NCBI GenBank assembly: GCA_947475315.1
Contig: CANJMY010000005.1
Location: forward strand, 18,731 to 82,730
Length of the DNA stretch: 64,000 nt
Reading direction: 5' to 3'
Source of the DNA: Pseudomonadota bacterium
GTDB lineage: Bacteria > Myxococcota_A > UBA796 > GCA-2862545
Shown: one piece after another, positions 45,592 through 57,176 of the stretch
How the letters are laid out: each line of letters starts with the position of its first letter
How positions within the stretch are numbered: the stretch's first letter is position 1
Notes under the pieces: generated by a model
Told to the model about the DNA's origin: nothing
Databases searched by the model: none
What the model saw: the letters and a program-made list of their open reading frames with translations, nothing else
Program-made: the position numbers and the translations under genes

Positions 45592-46938
45592 ATGACACCC
45601 GCCACGCTACGCTTGGATCGCCACGAATTCGTGGCCCTGGTCCGCTTGGGCTGGCCGGTCGTGATCAGTCAGGTCGGCTTCATGCTCATGGGCGTGGTCG
45701 ACACGGTGCTGGTCGGCCGGTACGCGCCGCACGCCCTCGCCGGCGTGGCGCTCGGGAACACCTGGTCCTTCGCGTGGATCATCTTTGGCCGCGGCATGGC
45801 CGCCGGCGTCGACCCGCTCATCACTCAGGCGATCGGCGCGGGTGACGAGCGCGCGTTCCACCGCTCGCTGGCGACCGGCGCCGTGCTGATGACGATCATG
45901 GCAGTTCCCATCACCGCGATGCACGGCCTGGCGTCATGGGGCCTGCGCCTGATCGGCGAGCCCGAGTCGGCGATCCCCATCGCGCAAGGTTTCGCGTGGG
46001 CGGTGGCGCCGTCGGTGATCGCGCTGCTGCTGGAGGCGCTGTGGCGGCACGGCCTGCAGGCGCGCAGCAGCATGCGCACGGCGATGGCCGTGGCGCTCGT
46101 CGGCAACCTGATCAACGTGCCCTCCGCCTGGTTTCTCATGCGCGGCTTCTGGGGCTGGGAGGGCTTGGGGCCGGTCGGCGTCGGCGTGTCGACCAGCCTG
46201 GTGCGCTTTGGCATGCTGGGCGCGATGGTGATCGCGGCTTGGCCGGACGTGAAGGGGGCGATGCGCGCGCTGCCCGAGGTGACGTGGACGGGGCTTCGTC
46301 GGCTCACCTGGATCGCGGGGCCTGTCGGCCTGCAGACCGCGCTTGAGGTGTGGGCCTTCAGCGGCGGCACGCTGGTCGCGGGCTGGTTCGGCGAGGTGTC
46401 GGTGTCCGCGCACATCGTCGCGCTGAACTTGGCGTCGATGGCGTTTATGGTGCCGCTCGGGTTCTCGGCGGCCGCGGCCACGCGCGTGGGCAACCGCATG
46501 GGGGCAGGGGAGGACTGGGGCCCGACGGCGGCCACTGCGGTCGCGACCGGCGCCTGCGCGATGCTCGTGTCCGCGACGCTGTTCGCGACGATGCCCTACG
46601 CCCTGGCCGGGATCTACCTGCCCGACGCCCCCGAGGCGCGCGCGCTGGCTGCCACCTTGCTGCCGCTCGCGGCGCTGTTCGCGGTGTTCGACGGGACGCA
46701 GGCGGTGTCGTTCGGGGTGCTGCGCGGCGCGGGCGACACCACCATGCCGTCCGTCGCCAACGTGCTTGGCTACTACGTGGTCGGCCTGCCGTTCGGCGCC
46801 TGGCTGGCCTGGGGGCTGGGCTTGGGCGTGGTCGGCGTGTGGTGGGGCTACGTGACGGCGCTGGTGTGCGTGGCCTTCGCGCTGCTGCTGCGGCTTCGCT
46901 GGGTGGCCCGCGTGGGCGGGTTCCGTCGCGAAGCGTGA
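45592..46938 (+). CDS. MATE family efflux transporter
   Basis: 448 aa, 12 predicted membrane helices in two homologous halves. The N-terminal GWPVVISQVGFMLMGVVDTVLVG and the mid-protein GPVGLQTALEVWAFSGGTLVAGWFG are the paired MATE signatures; FGVLRGAGDTTMPSVANVLGYY in helix 10 is also typical. Exports drugs or metabolites by H+ or Na+ antiport. A possible promoter TTGACC (45555-45560), 17 bases, GAATCA stands very close to the start. Confidence 0.92.
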   Translation: MTPATLRLDRHEFVALVRLGWPVVISQVGFMLMGVVDTVLVGRYAPHALAGVALGNTWSFAWIIFGRGMAAGVDPLITQAIGAGDERAFHRSLATGAVLMTIMAVPITAMHGLASWGLRLIGEPESAIPIAQGFAWAVAPSVIALLLEALWRHGLQARSSMRTAMAVALVGNLINVPSAWFLMRGFWGWEGLGPVGVGVSTSLVRFGMLGAMVIAAWPDVKGAMRALPEVTWTGLRRLTWIAGPVGLQTALEVWAFSGGTLVAGWFGEVSVSAHIVALNLASMAFMVPLGFSAAAATRVGNRMGAGEDWGPTAATAVATGACAMLVSATLFATMPYALAGIYLPDAPEARALAATLLPLAALFAVFDGTQAVSFGVLRGAGDTTMPSVANVLGYYVVGLPFGAWLAWGLGLGVVGVWWGYVTALVCVAFALLLRLRWVARVGGFRREA

Positions 46939-46992
46939 CGTTGCGCAAGCGCGGCCGGTGGCGCCGGTTAGGGGTCGACCAGAGGCGGCACC

Positions 46993-48033
46993 TTGGGCAA
47001 CCTGCGCAACGCGGCGATCCTCGGCACCGGCGGCTACGTGCCGCCGCGCGTGGTTCGCAACGCGGATCTGGTCAGTGTGTACGGCATCGACTCGGATGAC
47101 GAGTGGATCCGGCAGCGCACCGGCGTGGAGGAGCGCCGCTACGCGGACGACGGGGTCGGCACCGCGGAGCTCGGCGCGCACGCCGCCCGCGCTGCCCTGC
47201 AGGCCGCCGGCCTGGAGGCGCGTGAGATCGACCTGATCGTGTTCGCGACGCTCTCGCCCGATCGAGCCTTCCCCGGCTGCGGCGTCGATCTTCAGGCGCG
47301 CCTCGGCATCCCGGACGACGCCGCGGGCACCTTCCCTCCCTGCATGGACATCCGCGACCAGTGCTCGGGCTTCCTCTACGGCCTGTCGCACGGGGTCGCG
47401 GCGATCCGCGCGGGCATGGCGGAGCGCGTGCTGCTGGTGGGCGCAGAGGTGCACAGCGCGGCGCTCGATCTGACCACGCGCGGTCGCACCGTCGCGGCGC
47501 TGTTCGGCGACGGCGCCGGCGCGGTGGTGCTCGGCGCCACGGACGCTGACGTCGGCGTGCGCCGCGTGACCTTGGGCGCGGATGGTCGCTTCGCCGACGC
47601 GCTCAAGCAAGACGTGTGGGACATGCGCAAGCGGCCGTTCATCGCGCTGGACGACTCGGGCAACGGCGTGATCCCCGCCCGCACGCTCTGGACGCAGATG
47701 AACGGTCAGCTCGTGTACCGTCACGCGGTCGAGCGCATGTGCCGCGCGCTGACTGAGCTGCTGGCCGCCGAGAAGTGCACGTTCGACGACATCGACCTGT
47801 TCGTGTTCCACCAGGCCAACCTGCGCATCAACCACACCGTGCAGCAGATGCTCGACATCCCGGACGCCAAGACCATCCACAACATCCAGCGCTACGGGAA
47901 CACCACCGCCGCCACCATCCCGCTGCTCCTCGACGAGGCGGTGCGGAGCGGGCGCGTGGGCCCCGGATCCCGCGTCGCCTGCGTGGCCTTCGGCAGCGGC
48001 TTCACGTGGGGCGCCTCGCTGATCGACCTGTAG
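46993..48033 (+). CDS. FabH-like beta-ketoacyl-ACP synthase III
   Basis: 346 aa thiolase-fold condensing enzyme. Catalytic Cys in DQCSGFLYG (about 124), His in FHQANLRI (about 274) and Asn in YGNTTAATIP (about 303) form the KASIII triad. The N-terminal ILGTGGYVPPRVVRN and EWIRQRTGVEERR are the FabH pattern. TTG 46993 is used with GAGG upstream. No other fab genes adjoin, so it may start fatty acid synthesis with a special primer or serve a secondary pathway. A TTAGGGG box is at 46968-46974. Confidence 0.9.
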   Translation: MGNLRNAAILGTGGYVPPRVVRNADLVSVYGIDSDDEWIRQRTGVEERRYADDGVGTAELGAHAARAALQAAGLEAREIDLIVFATLSPDRAFPGCGVDLQARLGIPDDAAGTFPPCMDIRDQCSGFLYGLSHGVAAIRAGMAERVLLVGAEVHSAALDLTTRGRTVAALFGDGAGAVVLGATDADVGVRRVTLGADGRFADALKQDVWDMRKRPFIALDDSGNGVIPARTLWTQMNGQLVYRHAVERMCRALTELLAAEKCTFDDIDLFVFHQANLRINHTVQQMLDIPDAKTIHNIQRYGNTTAATIPLLLDEAVRSGRVGPGSRVACVAFGSGFTWGASLIDL

Positions 48034-48035
48034 GC

Positions 48036-48869
48036 ATGTCGGTCGTCGGCCGCCTCGCCCCCACGCCCTCGGGGCACCTGCACCTGGGAAACGTCACCGC
48101 GTTCGCCGCGGCGTGGCTGTCGGTGCGCTCGGCCGGCGGTCGGCTGCTGCTCCGCATGGAGGACATTGACACGGTCCGCGCGCGCGCCTACGTCGAGGAC
48201 GGCATTCGCGAGGATCTGCGCTGGCTCGGCCTGAGCTGGGACGCTGAGGTGCCTCGCCAGTCCGTCCGCGACTACCGTCTCGCGATCGAGGCGCTCCGCC
48301 CCCACACCTACCGGTGCACCTGCACACGCGCTCAGATCAAGGCCGCCGGCGGTCGCTACCCAGGCACCTGCCGTGACGCCGGTCACGTGGAGGGCGCGCT
48401 CCGCCTGCGCCTGCCCGACGGTCCCGTCCACTTCGTCGACCGCCGCTTCGGCCCGCGCGACGTGGACCCGAACCTGTTCGGCGATCCGGTCCTGGTCCGC
48501 AGCGACGGACTGGTCTCCTACAACCTCGCCGTCGTGGCCGACGACCTCACCGACGGCGTGACCGAGGTCGTACGCGGCGCCGACCTACTCGACTTCACCG
48601 CCGTCCAGCTGCACCTGTGGCGCTGGCTCGGCGAGCGCGAGCCGACCTGGCTCCACGCGCCGTTGGTGCTCGGCCCCGACGGCGCCAAGCTGTCCAAGTC
48701 CCACGGGAGCACCGAGGTCCGCGCGCTCCGCGAGGCGGGCTGGGACCCGGCGCGGGTGTGGCGGACGGTGCTGCCTTGGCTCGGGCTGGAGCCGGTCGGG
48801 GCGATTGGTGACGCCGTGGCGAGGTTTGACGCGGGGGTGGGGGCTAGGGGGCCGGTGGTGGTGGGGTGA
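48036..48869 (+). CDS. gluQ: Glutamyl-Q tRNA(Asp) synthetase
   Basis: 277 aa, a GluRS paralogue lacking the anticodon-binding domain that attaches glutamate to queuosine in tRNA(Asp). GRLAPTPSGHLHLGN gives the HIGH-type motif, KLSKS (about 218-222) the KMSKS motif, and YRCTCTRAQI with GRYPGTCR the GluQ zinc site. queG, for queuosine synthesis, is also in this window. Its 3' end overlaps the convergent membrane-protein gene by 26 bases. Confidence 0.92.
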   Translation: MSVVGRLAPTPSGHLHLGNVTAFAAAWLSVRSAGGRLLLRMEDIDTVRARAYVEDGIREDLRWLGLSWDAEVPRQSVRDYRLAIEALRPHTYRCTCTRAQIKAAGGRYPGTCRDAGHVEGALRLRLPDGPVHFVDRRFGPRDVDPNLFGDPVLVRSDGLVSYNLAVVADDLTDGVTEVVRGADLLDFTAVQLHLWRWLGEREPTWLHAPLVLGPDGAKLSKSHGSTEVRALREAGWDPARVWRTVLPWLGLEPVGAIGDAVARFDAGVGARGPVVVG

Positions 48870-50652
48870 TCGGCGGCTCCGTCGTCGCCTGATGCGCTCC
48901 GCAGTCCCGGACTCGCACCAGCTTGAGCTCGATCGGTGCGTCCGGGTGCTTGAAGTGCAGCAGTCCGCCGCTCTCAGGCGCGACGGCTCGTTCGGCGAGC
49001 GTGTCGCCCTCGCAGGCTTCGACGGCGGGCGCAGGGTGGCTCACGTCTCTGGCCGCGATCTCGCCCGCCAAGCCAAGGAACAGGAGCTCGCCTGACGACG
49101 GGTGCTCGCCGCCAGCGAGCGGAACAGCTTGGATAGGCGCGATGCGCTCGGCCCAGTCCTTGAAGCTCTGGTCGTCATCCCACAACGTGTCGTAGCGAAG
49201 CACCGAGTTCGCCGGAAGCTTTGGAAGATTGTCCCTGAGGAATCCGTACTCAGTCCGGGTCGCGAGGTCCCCTCCTGGATGACGCGCGAGGGCCAGCCCG
49301 AGCGCCGCGACGATCGCGCTGGAGAACTGAATGATCCGTGACTGCTTCATCAGCGTCGGCGCAGCCAGCGACGCGAGCGCGACCCACCAGGTCGCGGCCG
49401 GGAGCTGGAACCGAAGCACGTCGGTCGCGAAGTACATGTGGGCGTAGGGGAGGGTCGCGGCCAACGCCGCGAACAGCAGCGGGCGGCGAACCGCTGGAGC
49501 GGCTCGCGACCAGCCAAACACCACGGCGGGGAGCAGCCAGAACGGGTGCACCCACGGGTCGGGCAGCGCGAGTGAGCTCCCGGCACCCCACCACTGCTTG
49601 AGCAGGGTGGACGGCGCGAAGGCGTCCGGTGAGGGGTTGGGGAACCCATCGTGGCCGTTCGGAACTCCGATCGCCCACACGCGCGCTGCGACGGCGACCG
49701 TCAGCAGCGCGACCGCGGGCCGACGACGCTGCGCCCAAAGGAAGAGCGCGAACGCGGCGACGAACGGGATCTGATCGGGGCGGGCGTGCGCGAGCAGGGC
49801 CGCGCTCGACACGGCGAGCGCGTCGCCCACGAGGTCTCGGCGGAGCGCGCCCGCGACGGCTGTCACCTCTAGCAGCGCGCAAAGGACGAAGAACACCTCG
49901 CTCCCTGACAGCGTGATCGCCAGGGGCAGCACGGTCAGGAGGAGGGCGGACGCGTGCGCGATGCGGCGGTCACCCGTCCACGCGTTCATGACGGCCCAAA
50001 GCCACGGCACCGTGAGCGAGGAGAAGATCAGGTTCGCGAAGTGAAGTCGATCCGGGTTCGACCCGAGCACCGTCCGAACGGACGACATCACGGCGAACCA
50101 GCCATGTCCGTAAAGCGGGCTGGCGGCGATCGTGCCCGTGTACCCCATGAGGTGCATGTAAGGGTACGCCTTGCCCATGAGCACGAGGGGCGCACCCAGC
50201 GCGGCGCGCGTGGCGACCGCGGCGGCGAACCAGATCCAAGGCGCGCGCGCGCGCGGAGCGGCGAGCGCCATCGCCGCGAACCAGACGACCGCGAGCGCCT
50301 CCATGATCGAACGCATCGGATCGAACGGGAGCACGCTCTTAGGCGGGTCCACCGTCGGCGCGACCTGTTGAGGCTGCGCGAAGTGTGGGGCGTGCACCGG
50401 CAGTCGACCGCAGGCGCGCTCGACGAACGCCTCGTCCACCGCGCCGTCGACGAACAGGTCGGCGCCGCCTCCCGAGCATCGGGCCGTGCTCCGGGGCTCA
50501 TCCGGTCCCGGCGTCCTGCGCAGCGTCAGCGTCGCGCCACGGTACTCGTACACGACCGCCGTCGCGTCCGACGAACGCAGCGTGACGTCCAGGTCGTCTT
50601 CGAACGGGCTGTCAGCGAGGGCCGCGCTGAGAAGGAAGATCCAGAGTACCAC
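48844..50652 (-). CDS. Multi-pass membrane protein, GT-C glycosyltransferase-like
   Basis: 602 aa. After a signal-like first segment (residues 1-15) there is about 100 residues of soluble sequence, then 10-12 hydrophobic helices to about 470 and a soluble C-terminal part of about 130 residues ending in a Pro run. The arrangement, with loops such as KAYPYMHLMGYTGTIAASPLYG and HARPDQIPF, resembles GT-C lipid-linked sugar transferases, but no certain catalytic DD or DE loop can be named. GTG at 50652 is the only good start. Located beside the subtilase-like gene on the same strand. Confidence 0.72.
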   Translation of the reverse strand: MVLWIFLLSAALADSPFEDDLDVTLRSSDATAVVYEYRGATLTLRRTPGPDEPRSTARCSGGGADLFVDGAVDEAFVERACGRLPVHAPHFAQPQQVAPTVDPPKSVLPFDPMRSIMEALAVVWFAAMALAAPRARAPWIWFAAAVATRAALGAPLVLMGKAYPYMHLMGYTGTIAASPLYGHGWFAVMSSVRTVLGSNPDRLHFANLIFSSLTVPWLWAVMNAWTGDRRIAHASALLLTVLPLAITLSGSEVFFVLCALLEVTAVAGALRRDLVGDALAVSSAALLAHARPDQIPFVAAFALFLWAQRRRPAVALLTVAVAARVWAIGVPNGHDGFPNPSPDAFAPSTLLKQWWGAGSSLALPDPWVHPFWLLPAVVFGWSRAAPAVRRPLLFAALAATLPYAHMYFATDVLRFQLPAATWWVALASLAAPTLMKQSRIIQFSSAIVAALGLALARHPGGDLATRTEYGFLRDNLPKLPANSVLRYDTLWDDDQSFKDWAERIAPIQAVPLAGGEHPSSGELLFLGLAGEIAARDVSHPAPAVEACEGDTLAERAVAPESGGLLHFKHPDAPIELKLVRVRDCGAHQATTEPPITPPPPAP

Positions 50653-50679
50653 GCAGCCCTCCGCCAGGAAGCGCGAACG

Positions 50680-51444
50680 CTACGCGTACCCAACCTCAGG
50701 CATCGGCGTCAGCGCCCGCGTCCGCAACCCTTCCAGCGTCTCATGCGCGTCCAGCCGCGGCCGCGCCTGCCGCAAGCAGGCGACGTACGCCGACATGTAC
50801 GCGGTGGCGATCCCCGACCCACGGTACCGGGCGCGCTGCTTGCTGCCGCGAACGTCCGTGTGGCCGTAGGCCAGGAACTTGTCCGTGAGCGCGGGCCAGG
50901 TCTTGCGGGGGAAGCGGCCCGGATCGAAGTAGAAGAAGCGGTCCGCCGGGCACTTGGGGTCGGACGTGACGCCGACCGTCTCGGGCAGATCGGCGGGGTA
51001 GGCGCGCTCACCCTGGGGGTGGGCGGCGGCCAGGACGACCGCGCCCATGTCGACGGCCTGCGCGCAGCACTCGCGGAGCAGGAGCGCCTTGCCCATGTTC
51101 GGGGTGCCGAGGGACAGGTTGATGACGTGCGCGCCATTGCGGGCGGCGGTCTCGATACCTGCGGCCATCAACTCGGCGGAGGTGCGGAGCTTCTTGCCCA
51201 TGATCTTGACTGCGACGATGCGGCAGCCGGGGGCGATCGCCGCGACCGCGGTGGCGATCTCCGTGCCGTGGCCGTGCTCGTCGTGGAACTCCGGGCGGAG
51301 CATCGCGTGGCCGGTTGCGCCCAGCTCGATCGACCAGCCGTCGATCGTCATGCCCTTCAAGCGGGGGTCGTCGACGTTGACGCCGGAGTCGATAATCGCG
51401 ATCGTGACGCCGGTGCCGTCGTACTCTTTGCCCAGGAAGCGCAT
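50680..51444 (-). CDS. Subtilase-fold (S8) protein lacking the catalytic serine
   Basis: 254 aa, a bare S8 catalytic domain without signal peptide or propeptide. The Asp (AIIDSGV, Asp19) and His (EHGHGTEIA, His59) motifs are normal. At the serine motif, where GTSMATP or GSSIATA is expected, the protein has GSGIATA (209-215): Gly211, codon GGG, replaces the nucleophile. The oxyanion-hole segment AAAGN is LAAAHPQGE (His142-Pro143), so the Asn is also lost. Two of the usual catalytic features are thus missing and hydrolysis is unlikely. ATG 51444 has GGAGAG upstream. It is divergent from an M28-like gene that also lacks active-site residues. Confidence 0.83.
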   Translation of the reverse strand: MRFLGKEYDGTGVTIAIIDSGVNVDDPRLKGMTIDGWSIELGATGHAMLRPEFHDEHGHGTEIATAVAAIAPGCRIVAVKIMGKKLRTSAELMAAGIETAARNGAHVINLSLGTPNMGKALLLRECCAQAVDMGAVVLAAAHPQGERAYPADLPETVGVTSDPKCPADRFFYFDPGRFPRKTWPALTDKFLAYGHTDVRGSKQRARYRGSGIATAYMSAYVACLRQARPRLDAHETLEGLRTRALTPMPEVGYA

Positions 51445-51527
51445 CGGGGGGACTCTCCGTCTCGCGGGACATGGTGCCATTGCGCGGCGTTCGGGGCAAG
51501 TGCTTGCGTGCAGGATGGAGGAAGTCC

Positions 51528-52682
51528 TTGGAGCCAGACGACCACATCTCGGCCGATCTCGCGGCGCTGCAGGCGATCGAGGGGCGGTATGCGGGCACCC
51601 CCGGAGAGCGGGCGGCGCTTGATCTGGTGCGCGCGCGCCTCCCCGACTCGATCGCGGCGCGCATCGAGGGGCTGGTCGGGCATCACCTCCCGTGGATGGA
51701 GCTTGGCCTGCACGGTGGCGGCGCGCTCGCGTTTGGGGTGCTCGGCGCGTGGTACCCCGCGCTCGGCGCGATCGGCTGCGCGTTGGTGTCGGTCAGCCTG
51801 ATGCTCGAGGGCACGGGGCGCCTGGGCCCGCTGCGCATGTGGCTGTGGCGACGTGCGTCCTACAACCTGGTCCTGCCGCCCGCCGAGGACACGTCCCCGC
51901 TGGGCACCCTCATCCTGTCGACCCCGCTCGACGCGCCGCGTGTGCACGTCCGGCGCCCGCGCTTCTGGCGCAGGCCGCTGCGTGGTGTCCTGGGCTCGAC
52001 GGTGACGCTGGCGGTGCTGTTGCTGCTTCGAGCGCTCTCCGAGGAGTACGGCACCCCGCTCTACGCGCTCTACTGGGCCTGTCTGGGCGTGAACGCGCTC
52101 ACCAGCCTGATGGTGCTGGTCACGATGCGCCGGGCTGAGCCTTCGTCTGGCGCAGGCGGCATCGCCGCCCTGATGGAGGTGGCGCGTCGGCTCGACGCCA
52201 GCCCGGTGTCGGGCCTGGCCGTCTGGACGGTGTTCACCGGCTGCGGACACGCCCACCAGGACGGCATGAAGACCTTCCTGACGCTGCGCGGGCACCGGCT
52301 CCCGCAGCCCGTGCTCGTCGTTTCGGTGGACGAAGTGGACCGTGCCCCGCTCCGCGCGGCCGTGACCGAGGGGCCGCTCCTGCAGCAGCCGCAGCGCCCC
52401 ACCGGCCCGGCGCTGGTCGAGCGCCTGCGCTGGGCGGGGGTTCGGATTCCAGCCTTCGATCGGCCGGAGACGTCGGACAGCCTCGTGGCGACCGTGCTCG
52501 GCTACCGAGCCATGGCGCTCGTCGGCGGCGATGAGGCGGCCGACGCCACCAGCGTGCGGTCGGCGGCGGACGTCATCGAGACCCTCGCCCGCTGGTACGG
52601 CGAGGACCTGGCGCGCGTCGCCGTGGCCCGCGCGGCGCTGCCGCCGGGGCCGCGTGAGTCTGGCGACCCCGTCGAGGACTGA
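51528..52682 (+). CDS. M28-peptidase-like membrane protein with degenerate metal site
   Basis: 384 aa from TTG 51528, which has a strong GGAGG (51517-51521) six bases upstream. Residues 22-38 (AGTPGERAALDLVRARL) match the entry region of M28 aminopeptidases. Four membrane helices are inserted: about 59-93 (two) and 154-200 (two). Aligning by eye to M28: the HLD metal motif is TPLD (132-135), PGADDNASGVA is PSSGAGGIA, the EE pair is in GCGHAHQDG, and SDH is SDS; only the Asp in VSVDEV is kept. Most zinc ligands are therefore missing. The protein ends 3 bases before the convergent methyltransferase gene. Confidence 0.72.
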   Translation: MEPDDHISADLAALQAIEGRYAGTPGERAALDLVRARLPDSIAARIEGLVGHHLPWMELGLHGGGALAFGVLGAWYPALGAIGCALVSVSLMLEGTGRLGPLRMWLWRRASYNLVLPPAEDTSPLGTLILSTPLDAPRVHVRRPRFWRRPLRGVLGSTVTLAVLLLLRALSEEYGTPLYALYWACLGVNALTSLMVLVTMRRAEPSSGAGGIAALMEVARRLDASPVSGLAVWTVFTGCGHAHQDGMKTFLTLRGHRLPQPVLVVSVDEVDRAPLRAAVTEGPLLQQPQRPTGPALVERLRWAGVRIPAFDRPETSDSLVATVLGYRAMALVGGDEAADATSVRSAADVIETLARWYGEDLARVAVARAALPPGPRESGDPVED

Positions 52683-52685
52683 CGA

Positions 52686-54530
<1,845 letters not shown>

Positions 54531-54666
54531 CGGGGCTCCGGCGTGGCCCGGGGACGGGCAGGGAGGGGCGGCTAACCGTTCGGGGCGCGCGCGGACACGC
54601 GACACCCGGCGTGGAGCGACACGACGGGACGGTCTGGGATAGGGCTGGACGCTCTGGAGGGCGGCC

Positions 54667-55176
54667 ATGCGAGCGGGCGCAGATCGGTTCGATGTCGGCG
54701 CGGACGTGCTGGACTTGGTGTTTCCCGACGGCACGCCATCGCCGCTGGGCGTCGCGTTGGGCACGCCGCTCGCTGAGCTCCCGACGCCTCCCGCGTGGAC
54801 GCCGTCCGGCGGTGGCTCGCAGACCTCGCTCGACTTGGCGGATCCGCCTGGCAACGGCCGTCGGCTGACGGTGCGCGTCGGGCAGGCGCTCGCGCGGGCC
54901 AACGCGATTGAGGTGTCCTTCTTTAGTCGCGACAAGATGGACGTGGACGCGGCCTGGGCCAAGGTGCGTGACCACCTCGACGCCCTGCACGGCAAGCCCG
55001 CCAAGGAGGTCACCGGCCTGCTGACCTTCGTGTGGACCCTGCAAGGGACGACCTTCCCGACCCTGGCCCGCGTCTCGCGCTTCAAGAACGACCAGGGCGA
55101 GTCGGTGCTCGGGATGGTGTTCAAGCTGCCCGACGGGCCGCCTCTGTGGACCGGCGGAAAGAAGCCGTCAGCCTGA
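54667..55176 (+). CDS. Conserved-looking protein, unknown function
   Basis: 169 aa, soluble, no signal peptide or membrane helix. The second half (about 75-165) has regular helix-strand character (IEVSFFSRDKMDVDAAWAKVRDHLDAL; FVWTLQGTTFPTLARVSRFKND) reminiscent of a small ligand-binding or enzyme fold, but no family is recognised. ATG 54667 has GGAGGG upstream. A TAGGGC box lies at 54640-54645. Divergent from the methyltransferase gene. Confidence 0.68.
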   Translation: MRAGADRFDVGADVLDLVFPDGTPSPLGVALGTPLAELPTPPAWTPSGGGSQTSLDLADPPGNGRRLTVRVGQALARANAIEVSFFSRDKMDVDAAWAKVRDHLDALHGKPAKEVTGLLTFVWTLQGTTFPTLARVSRFKNDQGESVLGMVFKLPDGPPLWTGGKKPSA

Positions 55177-55230
55177 TGGCGACGGGCTCGTCGGTCGCTC
55201 GGCTTGATCCCGGGGGCTTGGCGGAGTAGG

Positions 55231-55252
55231 GGAAGTGGTCCCACAAGCTTCC
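55231..55252 (+). promoter_or_regulatory. Leader hairpin upstream of the rimP-nusA operon
   Basis: GGAAGTGG (55231-55238) can pair with CCAC and GCTTCC (55241-55252, with a two-base bulge) as a small stem-loop directly before the terminator-like hairpin. Two tandem hairpins in a short leader suggest attenuation, but no antiterminator pairing is certain. Confidence 0.3.
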
Positions 55253-55258
55253 ATGCGA

Positions 55259-55290
55259 GGGGAGCGGCCCATTCGGGTCGCTCCCCTTTT
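55259..55290 (+). terminator. Intrinsic terminator or attenuator before rimP
   Basis: GGGGAGCGGCCC (55259-55270) pairs with GGGTCGCTCCCC (55275-55286) over 12 pairs with one G-T wobble, loop ATTC, followed by TTTT (55287-55290). It is 83 bases after the upstream gene's stop and 20 bases before the rimP start. It is the only classical T-run terminator I noticed in the window. Confidence 0.7.
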
Positions 55291-55309
55291 GCTTTCCCGG
55301 ATCCCCGCG

Positions 55310-55857
55310 TTGCATCCCACAGCCCTCCGTGCCTCCATTCGAGCCCTCGTTGAGCCGACGCTTCGTCGACTCGGACTGGATCTCGTGGCCGTGGAGCTGA
55401 TCGGCGGCCGCCGCCGGCCCATCCTGCGCCTGTCGATCGACAAGCCAGGCGGGGTCGGCGCGGACGACTGCGCGCTCGCCAGCGTTCGCCTGGGTCCGGT
55501 GTTCGACGCGTCGGATCCGATGTCGACCGCCTATGAGCTGGAGCTCTCCAGCCCGGGCATCGAGCGTCCGGTCCAGCGCCTCGAAGACTTCCAGCGCTTC
55601 GTCGGGTTCCGGGCTCGCATCCGTATGGAGGAGGGCCTGCCTCGGCGGCGCTACGCGGGGCGCCTGCTCCGCGTGGAAGGGGACGATGTCATCGTGGAGG
55701 CGGACGGCACGGAGCACGTGCTGGCCTTCGCCTCGATCGACTCTGCCCACCTTGTGTTGGATCTTGACGAATACCAGCAGTTGGCCGATGGCGCGCCGCC
55801 CGTACCCACGGACGCCGACGCAAGTTCGGATGAGCCTTCAAGCGACCAGGAGTCCCC

Positions 55858-55861
<4 letters not shown>
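55310..55861 (+). CDS. rimP: Ribosome maturation factor RimP
   Basis: About 183 aa, needed for maturation of the 30S subunit. DLVAVELIGGRRRPILRLSIDKPGGVG and the YELELSSPGIERPVQRLEDFQRFVG block are the RimP signatures; a C-terminal Sm-like part (RRRYAGRLLRVEGDDVIVEADG) and an acidic tail follow. The start is uncertain: TTG 55310 is chosen as the first that gives a normal N-terminus beyond the terminator hairpin; the frame runs back to 55235. Its stop overlaps the nusA ATG (ATGA at 55858-55861). Confidence 0.9.
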
Positions 55862-57171
<1,310 letters not shown>

Positions 57172-57176
57172 GGACC

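Noticed and set aside
51445..51527. Possible sigma-54 promoter (GGGGCA...TTGC) between the two peptidase-like genes
   Set aside because: GG/GC spacing fits, but the -24 element TGGCAC is not present (four mismatches).
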